This document shows, one piece after another, positions 8,604 to 16,143 of a stretch of 64,000 nt of DNA (the stretch's first letter is position 1; each line of letters begins with the position of its first letter). The translations under genes were made by a program, and so were the position numbers. The DNA lies in NCBI GenBank assembly GCA_964571695.1, contig CAZNDG010000012.1, positions 1-64,000 on the forward strand, in the 5' to 3' direction. Origin of the DNA: UBA8958 sp964571695. Its GTDB lineage: Bacteria > Desulfobacterota > Syntrophia > Syntrophales > UBA8958. Under the pieces are notes generated by a model, which made no database searches, was not told where the DNA came from, and was given only the letters and a program-made list of their open reading frames with translations.

Positions 8604-9628
8604 TGGCGCACCTCGATCCGGTTCTTCATGACCTCTGAAAGGATCCGCATCTCTTCCATAAGCTCGTAGAACTTTTCCGGTTTCAGGGACTGTGCCCCGT
8701 CGGAAATGGCCTTGGCGGGTTCGGGATGGACCTCGATGATCAGGCCGTCCGCCCCGGCTACGATGGCCGTCCGGGCCAGGGGCTTGACGTATTGCCAGTG
8801 ACCGGCGGCGTGACTGGGATCGACGATGACGGGGAGATGGGTAAGCTCCTTGAGGACCGGCACGGCGCTGATGTCCAGGGTGTTGCGGGTGGCCGTCTCG
8901 AAGGTGCGGATCCCCCGTTCGCAGAGGATGACGTTGTCGTTGCCCGCGGCAAGGATGTATTCTGCCGCCATGAGGAGTTCCTCGATGGTGCACATCATTC
9001 CCCGCTTCAGGAGGACGGGTTTTCTCGCCTGTCCCACCTTCTTCAGGAGGGCGAAGTTCTGGACGTTTCGCGCCCCGATCTGGAGGATGTCGGCATACTG
9101 TTCCACCAGATCCACGTCGGTGGTGTTCATCACTTCCGTCACGACGGGGAGACCCGTCTTCTCCCGGGCCTTCTTGAGGATCTTGAGGCCCTCCTCTTCC
9201 ATGCCCTGGAAGCTGTACGGCGACGTGCGGGGTTTGTAGGCCCCGCCCCGGAGTACCTGGGCGCCCCCTTTCCGGGCGATGTAGGCGCTTTCGAGAAGCT
9301 GCGCCTCACTTTCGATGGAGCAGGGTCCGGCCATAACAACGAAATCCGGACCGCCGATCTCCAGATCGCCCACCCGGACGATCGTGTCGCCGTCCCGGGA
9401 CTCGCGGCTGGCCAGCTTGTAGGGCTTGAGGATGGGCATGACCTTTTCCACCCCCGGCAGGTGCTCCGTGGCCTTCAGTTGCGCCTTGCCCCGGTCGTCG
9501 CCCACGATGCCGATGATCGTCCTCTCCACCCCCTGGGAGGGGTGGGCCTGGTAGCCCACCGACTCGATCCAACCGATGACGTGGTCCACCTGCTTTTCCG
9601 TGGCGTTTTTCTTCATGATTATAACCAT
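8600..9628 (-). CDS. aroF: 3-deoxy-7-phosphoheptulonate synthase, type I-beta with N-terminal regulatory domain
   Basis: First step of the pathway: PEP plus erythrose 4-phosphate to DAHP. Residues 1 to about 70 form a ferredoxin-like regulatory domain of the Thermotoga/Bacillus type (feedback inhibition by Tyr/Phe is known for that family). The barrel follows, with AGPCSIES at 100-107, KPRTSPYSFQG, GARNVQNF, LKRGM and DPSHAAGH. ATG at 9628 is preceded by GGAGG 9 nt upstream. As first gene of the cluster, it is directly preceded by a leader peptide and attenuator hairpins. Gene naming varies (aroF/aroG). Confidence 0.94.
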   Translation of the reverse strand: MVIIMKKNATEKQVDHVIGWIESVGYQAHPSQGVERTIIGIVGDDRGKAQLKATEHLPGVEKVMPILKPYKLASRESRDGDTIVRVGDLEIGGPDFVVMAGPCSIESEAQLLESAYIARKGGAQVLRGGAYKPRTSPYSFQGMEEEGLKILKKAREKTGLPVVTEVMNTTDVDLVEQYADILQIGARNVQNFALLKKVGQARKPVLLKRGMMCTIEELLMAAEYILAAGNDNVILCERGIRTFETATRNTLDISAVPVLKELTHLPVIVDPSHAAGHWQYVKPLARTAIVAGADGLIIEVHPEPAKAISDGAQSLKPEKFYELMEEMRILSEVMKNRIEVRQ

Positions 9629-9647
9629 TTTTTAGACCTCCAAAAGG

Positions 9648-9683
9648 AAAGGCCATGGGAACCGCCGCCGCCCCATGGCCTTT
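9648..9683 (-). promoter_or_regulatory. Second leader hairpin before aroF (perfect 12-bp stem)
   Basis: AAAGGCCATGGG and CCCATGGCCTTT form a perfect 12-bp stem around a GC-rich loop, ending about 12 nt before the aroF GGAGG site. Its 5' arm is also complementary to the 3' arm of the terminator at 9690-9727, and its 3' arm to that terminator's 5' arm. The two hairpins can therefore exchange strands. This fits a terminator/antiterminator switch; the exact ribosome-position logic is inferred. Confidence 0.7.
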
Positions 9684-9689
9684 CAGAAA

Positions 9690-9727
9690 CAAAAAAGCCA
9701 CGGGGGAACTGCCGCTCCGCCCATGGC
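9690..9727 (-). terminator. Attenuator terminator in the aroF leader
   Basis: Read on the minus strand, GCCATGGG pairs with CCCGTGGC (8 bp, one G-U) and is followed at once by TTTTTTG, an intrinsic terminator. It begins about 24 nt after the stop codon of the aromatic-rich leader peptide and about 60 nt before aroF, the position expected of an attenuator. Confidence 0.8.
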
Positions 9728-9750
9728 TCATTTTTTATTTTCTCGGGGGG

Positions 9751-9837
9751 TTACCCCTCCCTGAGCGACAGGCGGACCGGCGCGCCGTAAAAATAATACC
9801 AGTAATAAAAGCTGGAAAGCGCGCTGTGGTTACCCAT
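9751..9837 (-). CDS. Aromatic-rich leader peptide controlling the aro cluster
   Basis: ATG at 9837 opens a 28-codon frame ending in TAA at 9751. Its middle reads SSFYYWYYFYGAP, with five Tyr, two Phe and one Trp codon among eight consecutive residues. The end of the frame (CTCAGGGAGGGG) can pair with CCCCCCGAG just after the stop. The classic terminator at 9690-9727 and a second hairpin follow, then aroF. This is the architecture of trp/pheA-type attenuators: stalling at aromatic codons when charged tRNA is scarce should favour read-through. The AAGGAG site lies 16 nt before the ATG, further than usual, and no nearer site is obvious. Mechanism is inferred; codon content is seen. Confidence 0.85.
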   Translation of the reverse strand: MGNHSALSSFYYWYYFYGAPVRLSLREG

Positions 9838-9878
9838 CGTGTCGGTTGATAGACTCCTTGCCTAAATTCGTGGCATGA

Positions 9879-9908
9879 GAATTACTCACAGTTTTTTCCC
9901 CATGTCAA
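9879..9908 (-). promoter_or_regulatory. Probable promoter of the aromatic amino acid cluster
   Basis: On the minus strand, TTGACA (9908-9903) is followed after 18 nt by TAATTC (9884-9879), about 40 nt upstream of the leader peptide start. The -35 hexamer is perfect; the -10 is weaker. Its location suits transcription through the leader and attenuator into aroF. Confidence 0.6.
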
Positions 9909-10246
9909 CAAAAAAATCGTCAGACAAGGAAAAACCCGGCGCTATTGATAGCCATGCCCATAACGGGCATAACAAAAAATTATAAAATCCATTTGGTTGA
10001 GGGCTTTTCCATATAAATTTTCATATATGCCATGTCCGTCCGCCGTGGGTGGTTCCCGATATTGGGAGTTTTGCAGAACCGCGGGAAAATGGTTCGCAAG
10101 CGGCGAATCAAATGTTTTTCTCCGTTTTTCGTGATTGAACTTAACGCCTGGTTATGAATAAGATTTATACGTTACCCATTTCAGAAGTGAATAAGATTTC
10201 TGAGCCGCGGCGAAGCCATTTTTCAAAGTCTCGATATTATGGACGG
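9909..10246. other. AT-rich intergenic region between aro promoter and the gpmI-like gene
   Basis: It contains no supported gene. About 9909-10084 is AT-rich with no recognised element, and the remainder is copy 2 of the dispersed repeat up to the 3' end of the phosphoglycerate mutase homologue. Confidence 0.5.
10085..10233 (+). repeat. Dispersed ~150-bp repeat, copy 2 (near full length)
   Basis: Runs from GAAAATGGTTCGCAAGCGG to AGCCATTTTTCAAAGTCTC. It matches, in opposite orientation, the copy at 63191-63336 over nearly its whole length, with scattered differences in the middle. The two ends are imperfect inverted repeats of each other (GAAAATGG-TCCGCAAGCGG against GAAAAATGG-CTTCGCCGCGG), as in a MITE-like element. 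It abuts the 3' end of the gpmI-like gene. Confidence 0.85.
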
Positions 10247-11833
10247 TCACGCCGGAACCGCTCTCCCCTCTCCATATACCAGCATGCGATAGGTCTTCTC
10301 GATGCGGTCCCAGTTTTCCTCCCGGTCCATGGACCAGAAACGGCCGATGACGGAAACTATCTGTCCCAAACCCAGGGAGGCGCATTTTTTTTCCACTTCC
10401 TGGATATAGCGGGCGCCGCTTTCCGGCTGCTCCCCGCGGCGGCCCAGCATGGCGTGGATGTAAACCTCCGGCACGGATTGCCGTCGTGCCATCTCCAGGA
10501 GGGCGAAGAGATGGGGGAGGGAGCCGTGGGAGCTGAAGAAGGAGACGATGCCCATGAGGTGCAGGGCGGTTTTCCTTTCTTTGGCGGCATTCATGACCTT
10601 CAGGAAGGCCTTGTTCCGGAAGAAGGCGCCGTCGGCGATGGCCCGGTCGATGCGGACCCGGTCGGAATAGATCCGTCGGCCGGCGCCGATGTGGAGATGT
10701 CCGGCCTCGGAGTTGCCCACGGTGCCCGGGGGCAGGCCCACGGCTTCACCGGCGGCCGCCAGGACGGCAAAGGGGTGGTCGGACAGCAGCCGGTCCATGA
10801 CGGGCGTCCGGGCGGAAGCGAGGAGGTTGCCGTAGGCGTCTTCCCGGTAGCCCCAACCGTCGAGGAGGAGATATAGGACCCGAGTTCTGACTTTTTCATC
10901 TCCATTGCCAGGATTCCTTTCGATCAGGGATCGGCCCGTCATCAGCGGGGAGGAGGAGAGCCCCAGGAGATCCAGGACCGTCGGCGCCGCGTCGGCAAGC
11001 TCCCCCTGCTTTCGAATAGTTATCCCTCCTTCCGGGGAGATGAGGACTAAGGGGACGGGACTGTCCGTGTGCCCGGTGTCCACGGCGCCGTCGGGGTAAA
11101 GCCATTTCTCCACCGTGCCGTGGTCGGCGGAGACGACGACCGTCATCCCCGCTTCGGCGGCGGCGGCGATGGCGGCGCCCGCCTGGCGGTCCACTGCTTC
11201 GATGGCCTGGATGATGGCCTCCCGGTTTTCAATGTGTCCCACCACATCCACATTGGGAAAGTTGGCAAAGATAAAGGAATAGCGCTGGTCCCGGATCGCG
11301 TCCGCGACCGCCGCCCCGATCTTTCCGATGGACATCTCCGGGGCGGCATCGAAAAGGGCGACGTCCTTGCGGGTCGGCACCACGATCCGGTCTTCACCGG
11401 GGAAGGGCTCCTGCCGCTTGCCGTTGAGGAAATAGCTCACATGGACCGCCTTTTCCGCCTCGGTGATCTTCACCTGCCTCAGACCGGCCCGGGCGATCAG
11501 GGCGCTCAGGGTATCCTCCAGGGTTTCTTCGGGGGGAAAGGCCACCTCCACGGGAAGGTCCCGCCGGTACTCGATCATGGTGGCGTAGGCCAGCCCCAGG
11601 TCCGGCGTGGTGGGAAATTCGGCGAAACCCTTTTCTGTGAGGCTTCTGGTCAGTTCTATTTCCCGTTCTCCCCGGATGTTGTAAAAGATTACGGCGTCGC
11701 CCTTGCCGATCCTGCCGAACGGCGCGCCGTTCCTTCCTCTGGCGACCAATGGCTGCAGTGTCTCGTCTTCCTCGCCGGCCCGGTATGACTTGCGGACCGC
11801 CTCGGACAGCGAATAATTCCCGGTTGGCTCCAT
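10247..11833 (-). CDS. 2,3-bisphosphoglycerate-independent phosphoglycerate mutase homologue, circularly permuted
   Basis: The 528-aa protein has the parts of GpmI in swapped order. Residues 1-~305 match the usual C-terminal part: NIRGER (Arg54, Arg57), TEAEKAVHV (Lys128), NFPNVDVVGH (Asp196, His200), SADHG (Asp237, His238) and GHTDSPVP (His255). After the linker at about 306-317, residues 318-528 match the usual N-terminal part: LLLDGWG (Asp325), GNSEAGH (catalytic Ser375), SSHG (His436) and GRFWSMDRE (Arg498, Arg504). The last residues (GEGRAVPA) join naturally to the first (SLSEAVRKSY), so the cut is inside the transferase domain. The canonical DGRD motif reads GRRG at 464-467, removing one conserved Asp. 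Metal ligands appear kept; mutase activity is likely but unproven. Confidence 0.85.
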   Translation of the reverse strand: MEPTGNYSLSEAVRKSYRAGEEDETLQPLVARGRNGAPFGRIGKGDAVIFYNIRGEREIELTRSLTEKGFAEFPTTPDLGLAYATMIEYRRDLPVEVAFPPEETLEDTLSALIARAGLRQVKITEAEKAVHVSYFLNGKRQEPFPGEDRIVVPTRKDVALFDAAPEMSIGKIGAAVADAIRDQRYSFIFANFPNVDVVGHIENREAIIQAIEAVDRQAGAAIAAAAEAGMTVVVSADHGTVEKWLYPDGAVDTGHTDSPVPLVLISPEGGITIRKQGELADAAPTVLDLLGLSSSPLMTGRSLIERNPGNGDEKVRTRVLYLLLDGWGYREDAYGNLLASARTPVMDRLLSDHPFAVLAAAGEAVGLPPGTVGNSEAGHLHIGAGRRIYSDRVRIDRAIADGAFFRNKAFLKVMNAAKERKTALHLMGIVSFFSSHGSLPHLFALLEMARRQSVPEVYIHAMLGRRGEQPESGARYIQEVEKKCASLGLGQIVSVIGRFWSMDREENWDRIEKTYRMLVYGEGRAVPA

Positions 11834-12033
11834 AATGTCGATCTCCCCGTTTGGATGTCGCGGCCGTCCGTACCTTCCTGCCGGGATGTCCGGCGGTCCG
11901 CTGTTTTTCGGCTTGTTGGCCGGGACGCGCTAAGGGTACCGCCCGCGCGTGACTTGTATAGAAAAGCACCGGGCCTGTAAAGAAAAAATCAGAACAATGT
12001 CGGCTATTCCCCGGTTCGGGTCGTGCTTTTTAA

Positions 12034-12062
12034 TTGATCGTCAACAACTTAAGTGATAGAAT
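12034..12062 (+). promoter_or_regulatory. Probable promoter upstream of the pcm-nlpD genes
   Basis: TTGATC (12034-12039), a 17-nt spacer and TAGAAT (12057-12062) lie about 40 nt before the first start codon of the small gene-pcm-nlpD run. Hexamers are good but not perfect. Confidence 0.55.
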
Positions 12063-12102
12063 ACCTTACATGAATTAACATCGGGAAGGCATCGGCGGCA
12101 AG

Positions 12103-12492
12103 ATGAAGGAAAAAACGGTTGATGATGTCCTTCGGGAGGAATTCCTCAAAGAGCGGGCCGTGGTCCTGGGGCGGACCGGGGAGAGCGTGGCCCGGGCCAT
12201 TGCCAAGCTCCAGCGTCTGGCGCAGATTATAGAAAATCGTCATCAGGAGCTCCGGCGCCTGGACCGGGAGCCAGACGGCGACGCGGAATGCCATGGACTC
12301 AGGACGGCGAAAGAAAGGGCCGTCAACGATATCAACAGCAAGATCGCCCAGTACAACCGACTCTGGGACCACGCCCAGTTGCGCTACTATTATCTCATCG
12401 TCACCAGGGAGGCCATGGGGTTGCGAAGCCATCATCGCGTGGAGGAGATATATCGCATTCCCCCGAAGAAAAAAAAGCTTTCAGGAGGATAA
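12103..12492 (+). CDS. Small charged helical protein of unknown function
   Basis: 129 aa, rich in Arg, Glu and Lys, with long predicted helices (KERAVVLGRTGESVARAIAKL at about 16-36, and a second helix at about 65-110) and a basic tail (PPKKKK). No signal peptide, no membrane segment, no recognised motif. Its stop overlaps the pcm start as TAATG, and GGAGG for pcm lies inside its 3' end, so it is very probably co-translated with pcm. I do not recognise the family; a nucleic-acid-associated or adaptor role would be a guess. Confidence 0.7.
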   Translation: MKEKTVDDVLREEFLKERAVVLGRTGESVARAIAKLQRLAQIIENRHQELRRLDREPDGDAECHGLRTAKERAVNDINSKIAQYNRLWDHAQLRYYYLIVTREAMGLRSHHRVEEIYRIPPKKKKLSGG

Positions 12493-13145
12493 TGGACCGA
12501 TTCCAGAAGCTGCGGATTAAGATGGTGGAGAACCAGATCAGGGCCCGGGGAGTGACCGACGAAAGGGTCCTGTCCGTGATGGCCAAAATACCCCGCCATC
12601 TTTTTGTCGACGAAGCCCTCATCGAACAGGCGTACAACGACAACCCCCTGCCTATTGGAAAGAGCCAGACGATCTCGCAGCCTTACATTGTTGCCCTGAT
12701 GACGGCGGCACTGAAGCTGACGGGAAGGGAAAAGGTGCTGGAGATCGGTACGGGGTCAGGTTATCAGACCGCGATCCTGGCGGAACTGGCGGAACAGGTC
12801 TTTTCCATCGAACGTATTGCCCAGTTGGCGGCGGGGGCGAGGAAGCAACTGGACGCCCTCAACTGCTTCAATGTGGCCATGCGGGTCGGGGACGGCACCT
12901 ACGGCTGGCGGGAGGAGTCTCCTTTTGACGGCATCATGGTCACGGCGGGGGCGCCGAAGGTTCCGGCAATCCTTATGGAACAGCTTGCCGTCGGCGGCCG
13001 TCTCGTCATACCAACGGGAGGACGGATAAGCCAGGAGTTGCTCAGGGTTACCCGCATGTCCGCCGATCTGAATGAGGTCAAGACGGAGGTCCTGTGTGGA
13101 TGCCGTTTTGTCGATCTCATTGGCGAGCATGGTTGGAATAATTGA
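12492..13145 (+). CDS. pcm: Protein-L-isoaspartate O-methyltransferase
   Basis: Repairs isoaspartyl residues in damaged proteins by SAM-dependent methylation. ATG at 12492 overlaps the upstream stop and sits after AGGAGG; the product is 217 aa, the family norm. Motifs are the N-terminal MVENQIRARGV block, the substrate loop PLPIGKSQTISQPYIVALM, SAM motif I VLEIGTGSGYQTA, and FDGIMVTAGAPKVP. It is followed by an nlpD-like gene, an order also known from the surE-pcm-nlpD-rpoS region of enterobacteria. Confidence 0.95.
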   Translation: MDRFQKLRIKMVENQIRARGVTDERVLSVMAKIPRHLFVDEALIEQAYNDNPLPIGKSQTISQPYIVALMTAALKLTGREKVLEIGTGSGYQTAILAELAEQVFSIERIAQLAAGARKQLDALNCFNVAMRVGDGTYGWREESPFDGIMVTAGAPKVPAILMEQLAVGGRLVIPTGGRISQELLRVTRMSADLNEVKTEVLCGCRFVDLIGEHGWNN

Positions 13146-13147
13146 GC

Positions 13148-14071
13148 ATGCCTCCCGGTGCCGCCGTTTTGAAGAAACTCGCCATGAGATGTCTTGCCGT
13201 ATTAATGGCTCTTCTGAGCCTCTTCCTTTTCGCCTGCGCCGGTCAAAAGAATGTCGTCCGTCCGGGAAAGGGGGTGTATCATCCGGTAAAAAAAGGGGAA
13301 ACCCTCTCGCAGATAGCCCTGGCCTATGAGGTTAGTCAACGGAAGCTGGCGGACGTAAACAATATCCGGCGTCCCGATCACCTGGAAGCGGGAAGTGCGG
13401 TCTTTGTACCCGATGCTGTCCGGGTGCTCGATGTGGACAAGGTTTTGCAGGCGAAGGCGGCCGTTGATAAAGCGGAAAAGGGACCGGCAAAGAAGGGAAG
13501 AGAGAAAAAACCGTCCGCCGCAGCAGGGGTGAAGGAGCGTAAACAGGCGGAGCTTTCCCGGGAGGACACGCCAAAACCAGGGGTTGATCATCGGAAAGGG
13601 GGGGCTGTAAAACCGGATAAGGAAAAAAACCGGGACGCCAGTCCCACCGCCGCTCCGCCTCCTCCTCTGCCGGGGACTTCGGTGAGTATGACCCCGGGCA
13701 AGGGTTCGTTTGCCTGGCCCGTGCGGGGTCGCGTAACGTCCCGCTTCGGGAGGCAGCCCAACGGAATGGTCTTCAATCATATCCGGATTACAACCCGGGA
13801 TCACGCCCAGATTGTTGCTGCCGCCTCGGGGACGGTGATCTTCTCCGCTCCCCTCCGGGATTTCGGAGAGACGGTCATCATCAAGCATGACGATGATTTC
13901 GCCACGGTTTACACCCATTTGGGCAGCAGGTCCGTCCGGGCGGACAGCCGCATCAAGAAGGGGGAGATTGTCGGTCAGACGGGAAAATCGGACAAGAAGG
14001 GGGAGGGATACATGAATTTTGAAATCCGCCGACACAACAAGGCACTGGACCCGCTTTTATTTCTGCCTTGA
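13148..14071 (+). CDS. NlpD-like lipoprotein with LysM and degenerate LytM/M23 domain
   Basis: An N-terminal signal segment ends in a lipobox (LFAC), predicting a membrane-anchored lipoprotein. A LysM domain follows (YHPVKKGETLSQIA to GSAVFVP, about residues 45-90), then a Lys/Pro-rich linker to ~180 and a C-terminal LytM domain. In the latter the usual metal ligands are not kept: the HxHFE block reads GYMNFEIR, and the first His/Asp motif reads NHIRITTRD. Such degenerate domains in NlpD/EnvC activate amidases rather than cut peptidoglycan, so an amidase activator role is inferred. Start is ATG 13148; a TTG at 13142 overlapping the pcm stop is an alternative. Confidence 0.85.
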   Translation: MPPGAAVLKKLAMRCLAVLMALLSLFLFACAGQKNVVRPGKGVYHPVKKGETLSQIALAYEVSQRKLADVNNIRRPDHLEAGSAVFVPDAVRVLDVDKVLQAKAAVDKAEKGPAKKGREKKPSAAAGVKERKQAELSREDTPKPGVDHRKGGAVKPDKEKNRDASPTAAPPPPLPGTSVSMTPGKGSFAWPVRGRVTSRFGRQPNGMVFNHIRITTRDHAQIVAAASGTVIFSAPLRDFGETVIIKHDDDFATVYTHLGSRSVRADSRIKKGEIVGQTGKSDKKGEGYMNFEIRRHNKALDPLLFLP

Positions 14072-14289
14072 ATATGAATGCCCCGATGCATATATTTCTC
14101 ACTGAGCGCCAGGAGATACTGCGGGATGAAGAAGGAGGAGGTGCCGATATTTCTTTTCCTCCCCGGCGCCCGGCACATGCTCATACAACGATGGATACTA
14201 ATGGTGGTTCGGGAAGGTTCCGGGACATGTTCATGCCTTACCTCCCCGGTCGCCGAGGACGAGAAGAATGAAGGAAAGACAGACATATT

Positions 14290-15438
14290 ATGGAATTGTC
14301 GTTTGAACAGGGGCCCATCCGACCGCCCAGCGAGGCTAAAAGCCTGCTGATTCGGGCCACGAGAAATTGCCCGTGGAATAAGTGCGCATTTTGCCGCACC
14401 TATCAGCGGAAGAAATTCGAACTCCGGAGCATCGAGGAAGTCAAAGACGATATCCGGAATGCCCGGATGATCGCCGATGAGATCCGGGCCCTGTCCTGGA
14501 AACTCGGCGGCGGAGGTCGGGTGACCGATGCGGTGGTCCGGCTCGTTTACAAAGGCGGCAACGGTTACAACGACGCTTTTCGCTCCGTTTGTGCCTGGTT
14601 GTACTGGGGAGGGGAGTCGGTTTTTCTTCAGGATGCCAACTCCCTGATTCTGAAGACCGATGAGCTTGTGGAGATCCTCTCCTTTATCAAGGAGCAGTTT
14701 CCCGGCGTTAACAGGATTACCTCCTACTGCCGCTCCAAGACGGCGGCCAGAAAAAGCGTGGCGGAGCTGGAGAGGATTCGCGAGGCGGGCCTGTCGCGGA
14801 TTCATGTGGGCATGGAGAGCGGCTGCGATCCGCTCCTTGAATTCATTCGGAAGGGCGCCACGGCCGCCGACCATGTCGAAGGGGGGAAAAGGATCGTCGC
14901 GGCGGGCATTTCCCTCTGCGAATACATAATTCCCGGCCTGGGCGGCGAGAGCTGGTCTCGGGAGCACGCCGTCGCCACCGCCGCGGCCGTCAACGCCATC
15001 AATCCCGACTTCGTGCGGTTGCGGTCCCTTCAGGTCGTCAAGGGAACGGGCCTTTATGAGCGGATGCAAAACGGTGAATTCACCCCTCAGGGGGACGAGG
15101 AGACGGTGCGGGAGATCCGCCTGTTCATCGAAAACCTGACGGGGGTGCGGACAACCATCGTCAGCGATCATATCCTCAACCTCCTGGAAGAGGTGGAGGG
15201 AAAGCTTCCCGAAGACCGGGACAGGATTCTCGCCGTCATCGATATGTATCTGTCCCTGCCGGAACAGGACCGGATGATTTTCCGCCTGGGGCGGAGGCAG
15301 GGGATATACCGGCGTCTAACCGACCTGAACGATCCGCTCATGTATGGACGGCTGAAGGCCGTTACGGATGAATACGTCCCGGATGACGCCGGGCGGTTCG
15401 AGGCCGACCTGAAGGAGTTGATGCATCATTATATATGA
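14290..15438 (+). CDS. Radical SAM protein of unknown substrate
   Basis: 382 aa. The N-terminal region has NCPWNKCAFC, a CxxxxCxxC cluster motif, instead of the more common CxxxCxxC. The barrel continues with an Elp3/HemN-like pattern: ITSYCRSKTAARKS, RIHVGMESGCDPLL, EYIIPGLGGESW and PDFVRLRSLQVVKG. No SPASM or B12 domain is seen. It may act as a methylthiotransferase-like or coproporphyrinogen-oxidase-like enzyme, but I cannot assign a substrate. About 220 bp without a convincing gene precede it, and it is not clearly in an operon. Confidence 0.82.
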   Translation: MELSFEQGPIRPPSEAKSLLIRATRNCPWNKCAFCRTYQRKKFELRSIEEVKDDIRNARMIADEIRALSWKLGGGGRVTDAVVRLVYKGGNGYNDAFRSVCAWLYWGGESVFLQDANSLILKTDELVEILSFIKEQFPGVNRITSYCRSKTAARKSVAELERIREAGLSRIHVGMESGCDPLLEFIRKGATAADHVEGGKRIVAAGISLCEYIIPGLGGESWSREHAVATAAAVNAINPDFVRLRSLQVVKGTGLYERMQNGEFTPQGDEETVREIRLFIENLTGVRTTIVSDHILNLLEEVEGKLPEDRDRILAVIDMYLSLPEQDRMIFRLGRRQGIYRRLTDLNDPLMYGRLKAVTDEYVPDDAGRFEADLKELMHHYI

Positions 15439-15445
15439 TGACGTA

Positions 15446-15474
15446 TTGACTATGGTTTAAAAATATGTTAACTT
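15446..15474 (+). promoter_or_regulatory. Probable promoter of carD
   Basis: TTGACT (15446-15451), a 17-nt AT-rich spacer and TAACTT (15469-15474) lie directly upstream of the carD start at 15507, right after the radical SAM stop codon. This indicates independent transcription of the carD-yacL region. Confidence 0.55.
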
Positions 15475-15506
15475 GCGAAATTCAAAATATATTTGGTGGT
15501 GGCAAG

Positions 15507-15992
15507 ATGTTTAAGATTGGTGACATGGCAGTATATCCCGCGCAGGGCGTCGGGGTCATTGAAAACATTGAAAACCGCGAAATCATGGGGACCAAGCAGA
15601 CCTTTTACATCCTCAAGATCATGGGCAACGGCATGAAGATTATGATCCCCACTAAGAGTGCAAAATCCGTAGGACTCCGGGAGGTCATCTCCGAGAAGGA
15701 GATTTCCAAGGTGTACGATATCCTGAAAAATAAAGAAGTTACGATCGACAAGCAGACGTGGAACAAACGTTATCGGGAATACCTGGAGAAGATCAAGACC
15801 GGCTCCGTATATGAAATCGCCCGGGTCCTCCGGGACCTTCTCATCCTGAAAAATGACAAGAACCTCTCCTTCGGGGAGCGGAAGATGATGGATACGGCCA
15901 AGAACCTGCTTGTCAAGGAGATATCCGTAGCGACGAAATCCGATGAAACCAAGATCGAGGAGGACCTGAAGACGATCTTCACGATCCAGTAA
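15507..15992 (+). CDS. carD: CarD-family transcriptional regulator
   Basis: 161 aa starting MFKIGDMAVYPAQGVG, the RNA-polymerase-interacting Tudor-like domain of the CarD/CdnL/TRCF-RID family (about 1-60). A helical DNA-contacting domain follows, with KRYREYLEKI and RDLLILKNDKNLSFGERKMMD. CdnL-type proteins bind the RNA polymerase beta subunit and stabilise open promoter complexes, often at rRNA promoters; that role is inferred. An in-frame extension to 15465 is not conserved. A GC-rich hairpin without a T-run (about 16025-16056) separates it from the PIN-TRAM gene. Confidence 0.93.
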   Translation: MFKIGDMAVYPAQGVGVIENIENREIMGTKQTFYILKIMGNGMKIMIPTKSAKSVGLREVISEKEISKVYDILKNKEVTIDKQTWNKRYREYLEKIKTGSVYEIARVLRDLLILKNDKNLSFGERKMMDTAKNLLVKEISVATKSDETKIEEDLKTIFTIQ

Positions 15993-16143
15993 GCCGGATC
16001 ACCGCGGAAAAAGAAGAATGTTCGGAGGGGGGGCCGGTCCTGATGAAGGTGCCGGCCCCGCCCGACTCGCCCCGGAGACGAAAATAATCGTCCATAAGGC
16101 GGGTATTTCATATAAATTTAAAAAGAAAGGAGGTGAAAAAGGA

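Noticed and set aside
14068..14350. Short frames between the nlpD-like and radical SAM genes
   Set aside because: No good ribosome site or recognisable motif; probably non-coding.
16025..16056. GGGGCCGG/CCGGCCCC hairpin after carD as a terminator
   Set aside because: No T-run follows and the PIN-TRAM gene starts soon after with its own strong ribosome site; more likely a read-through structure.
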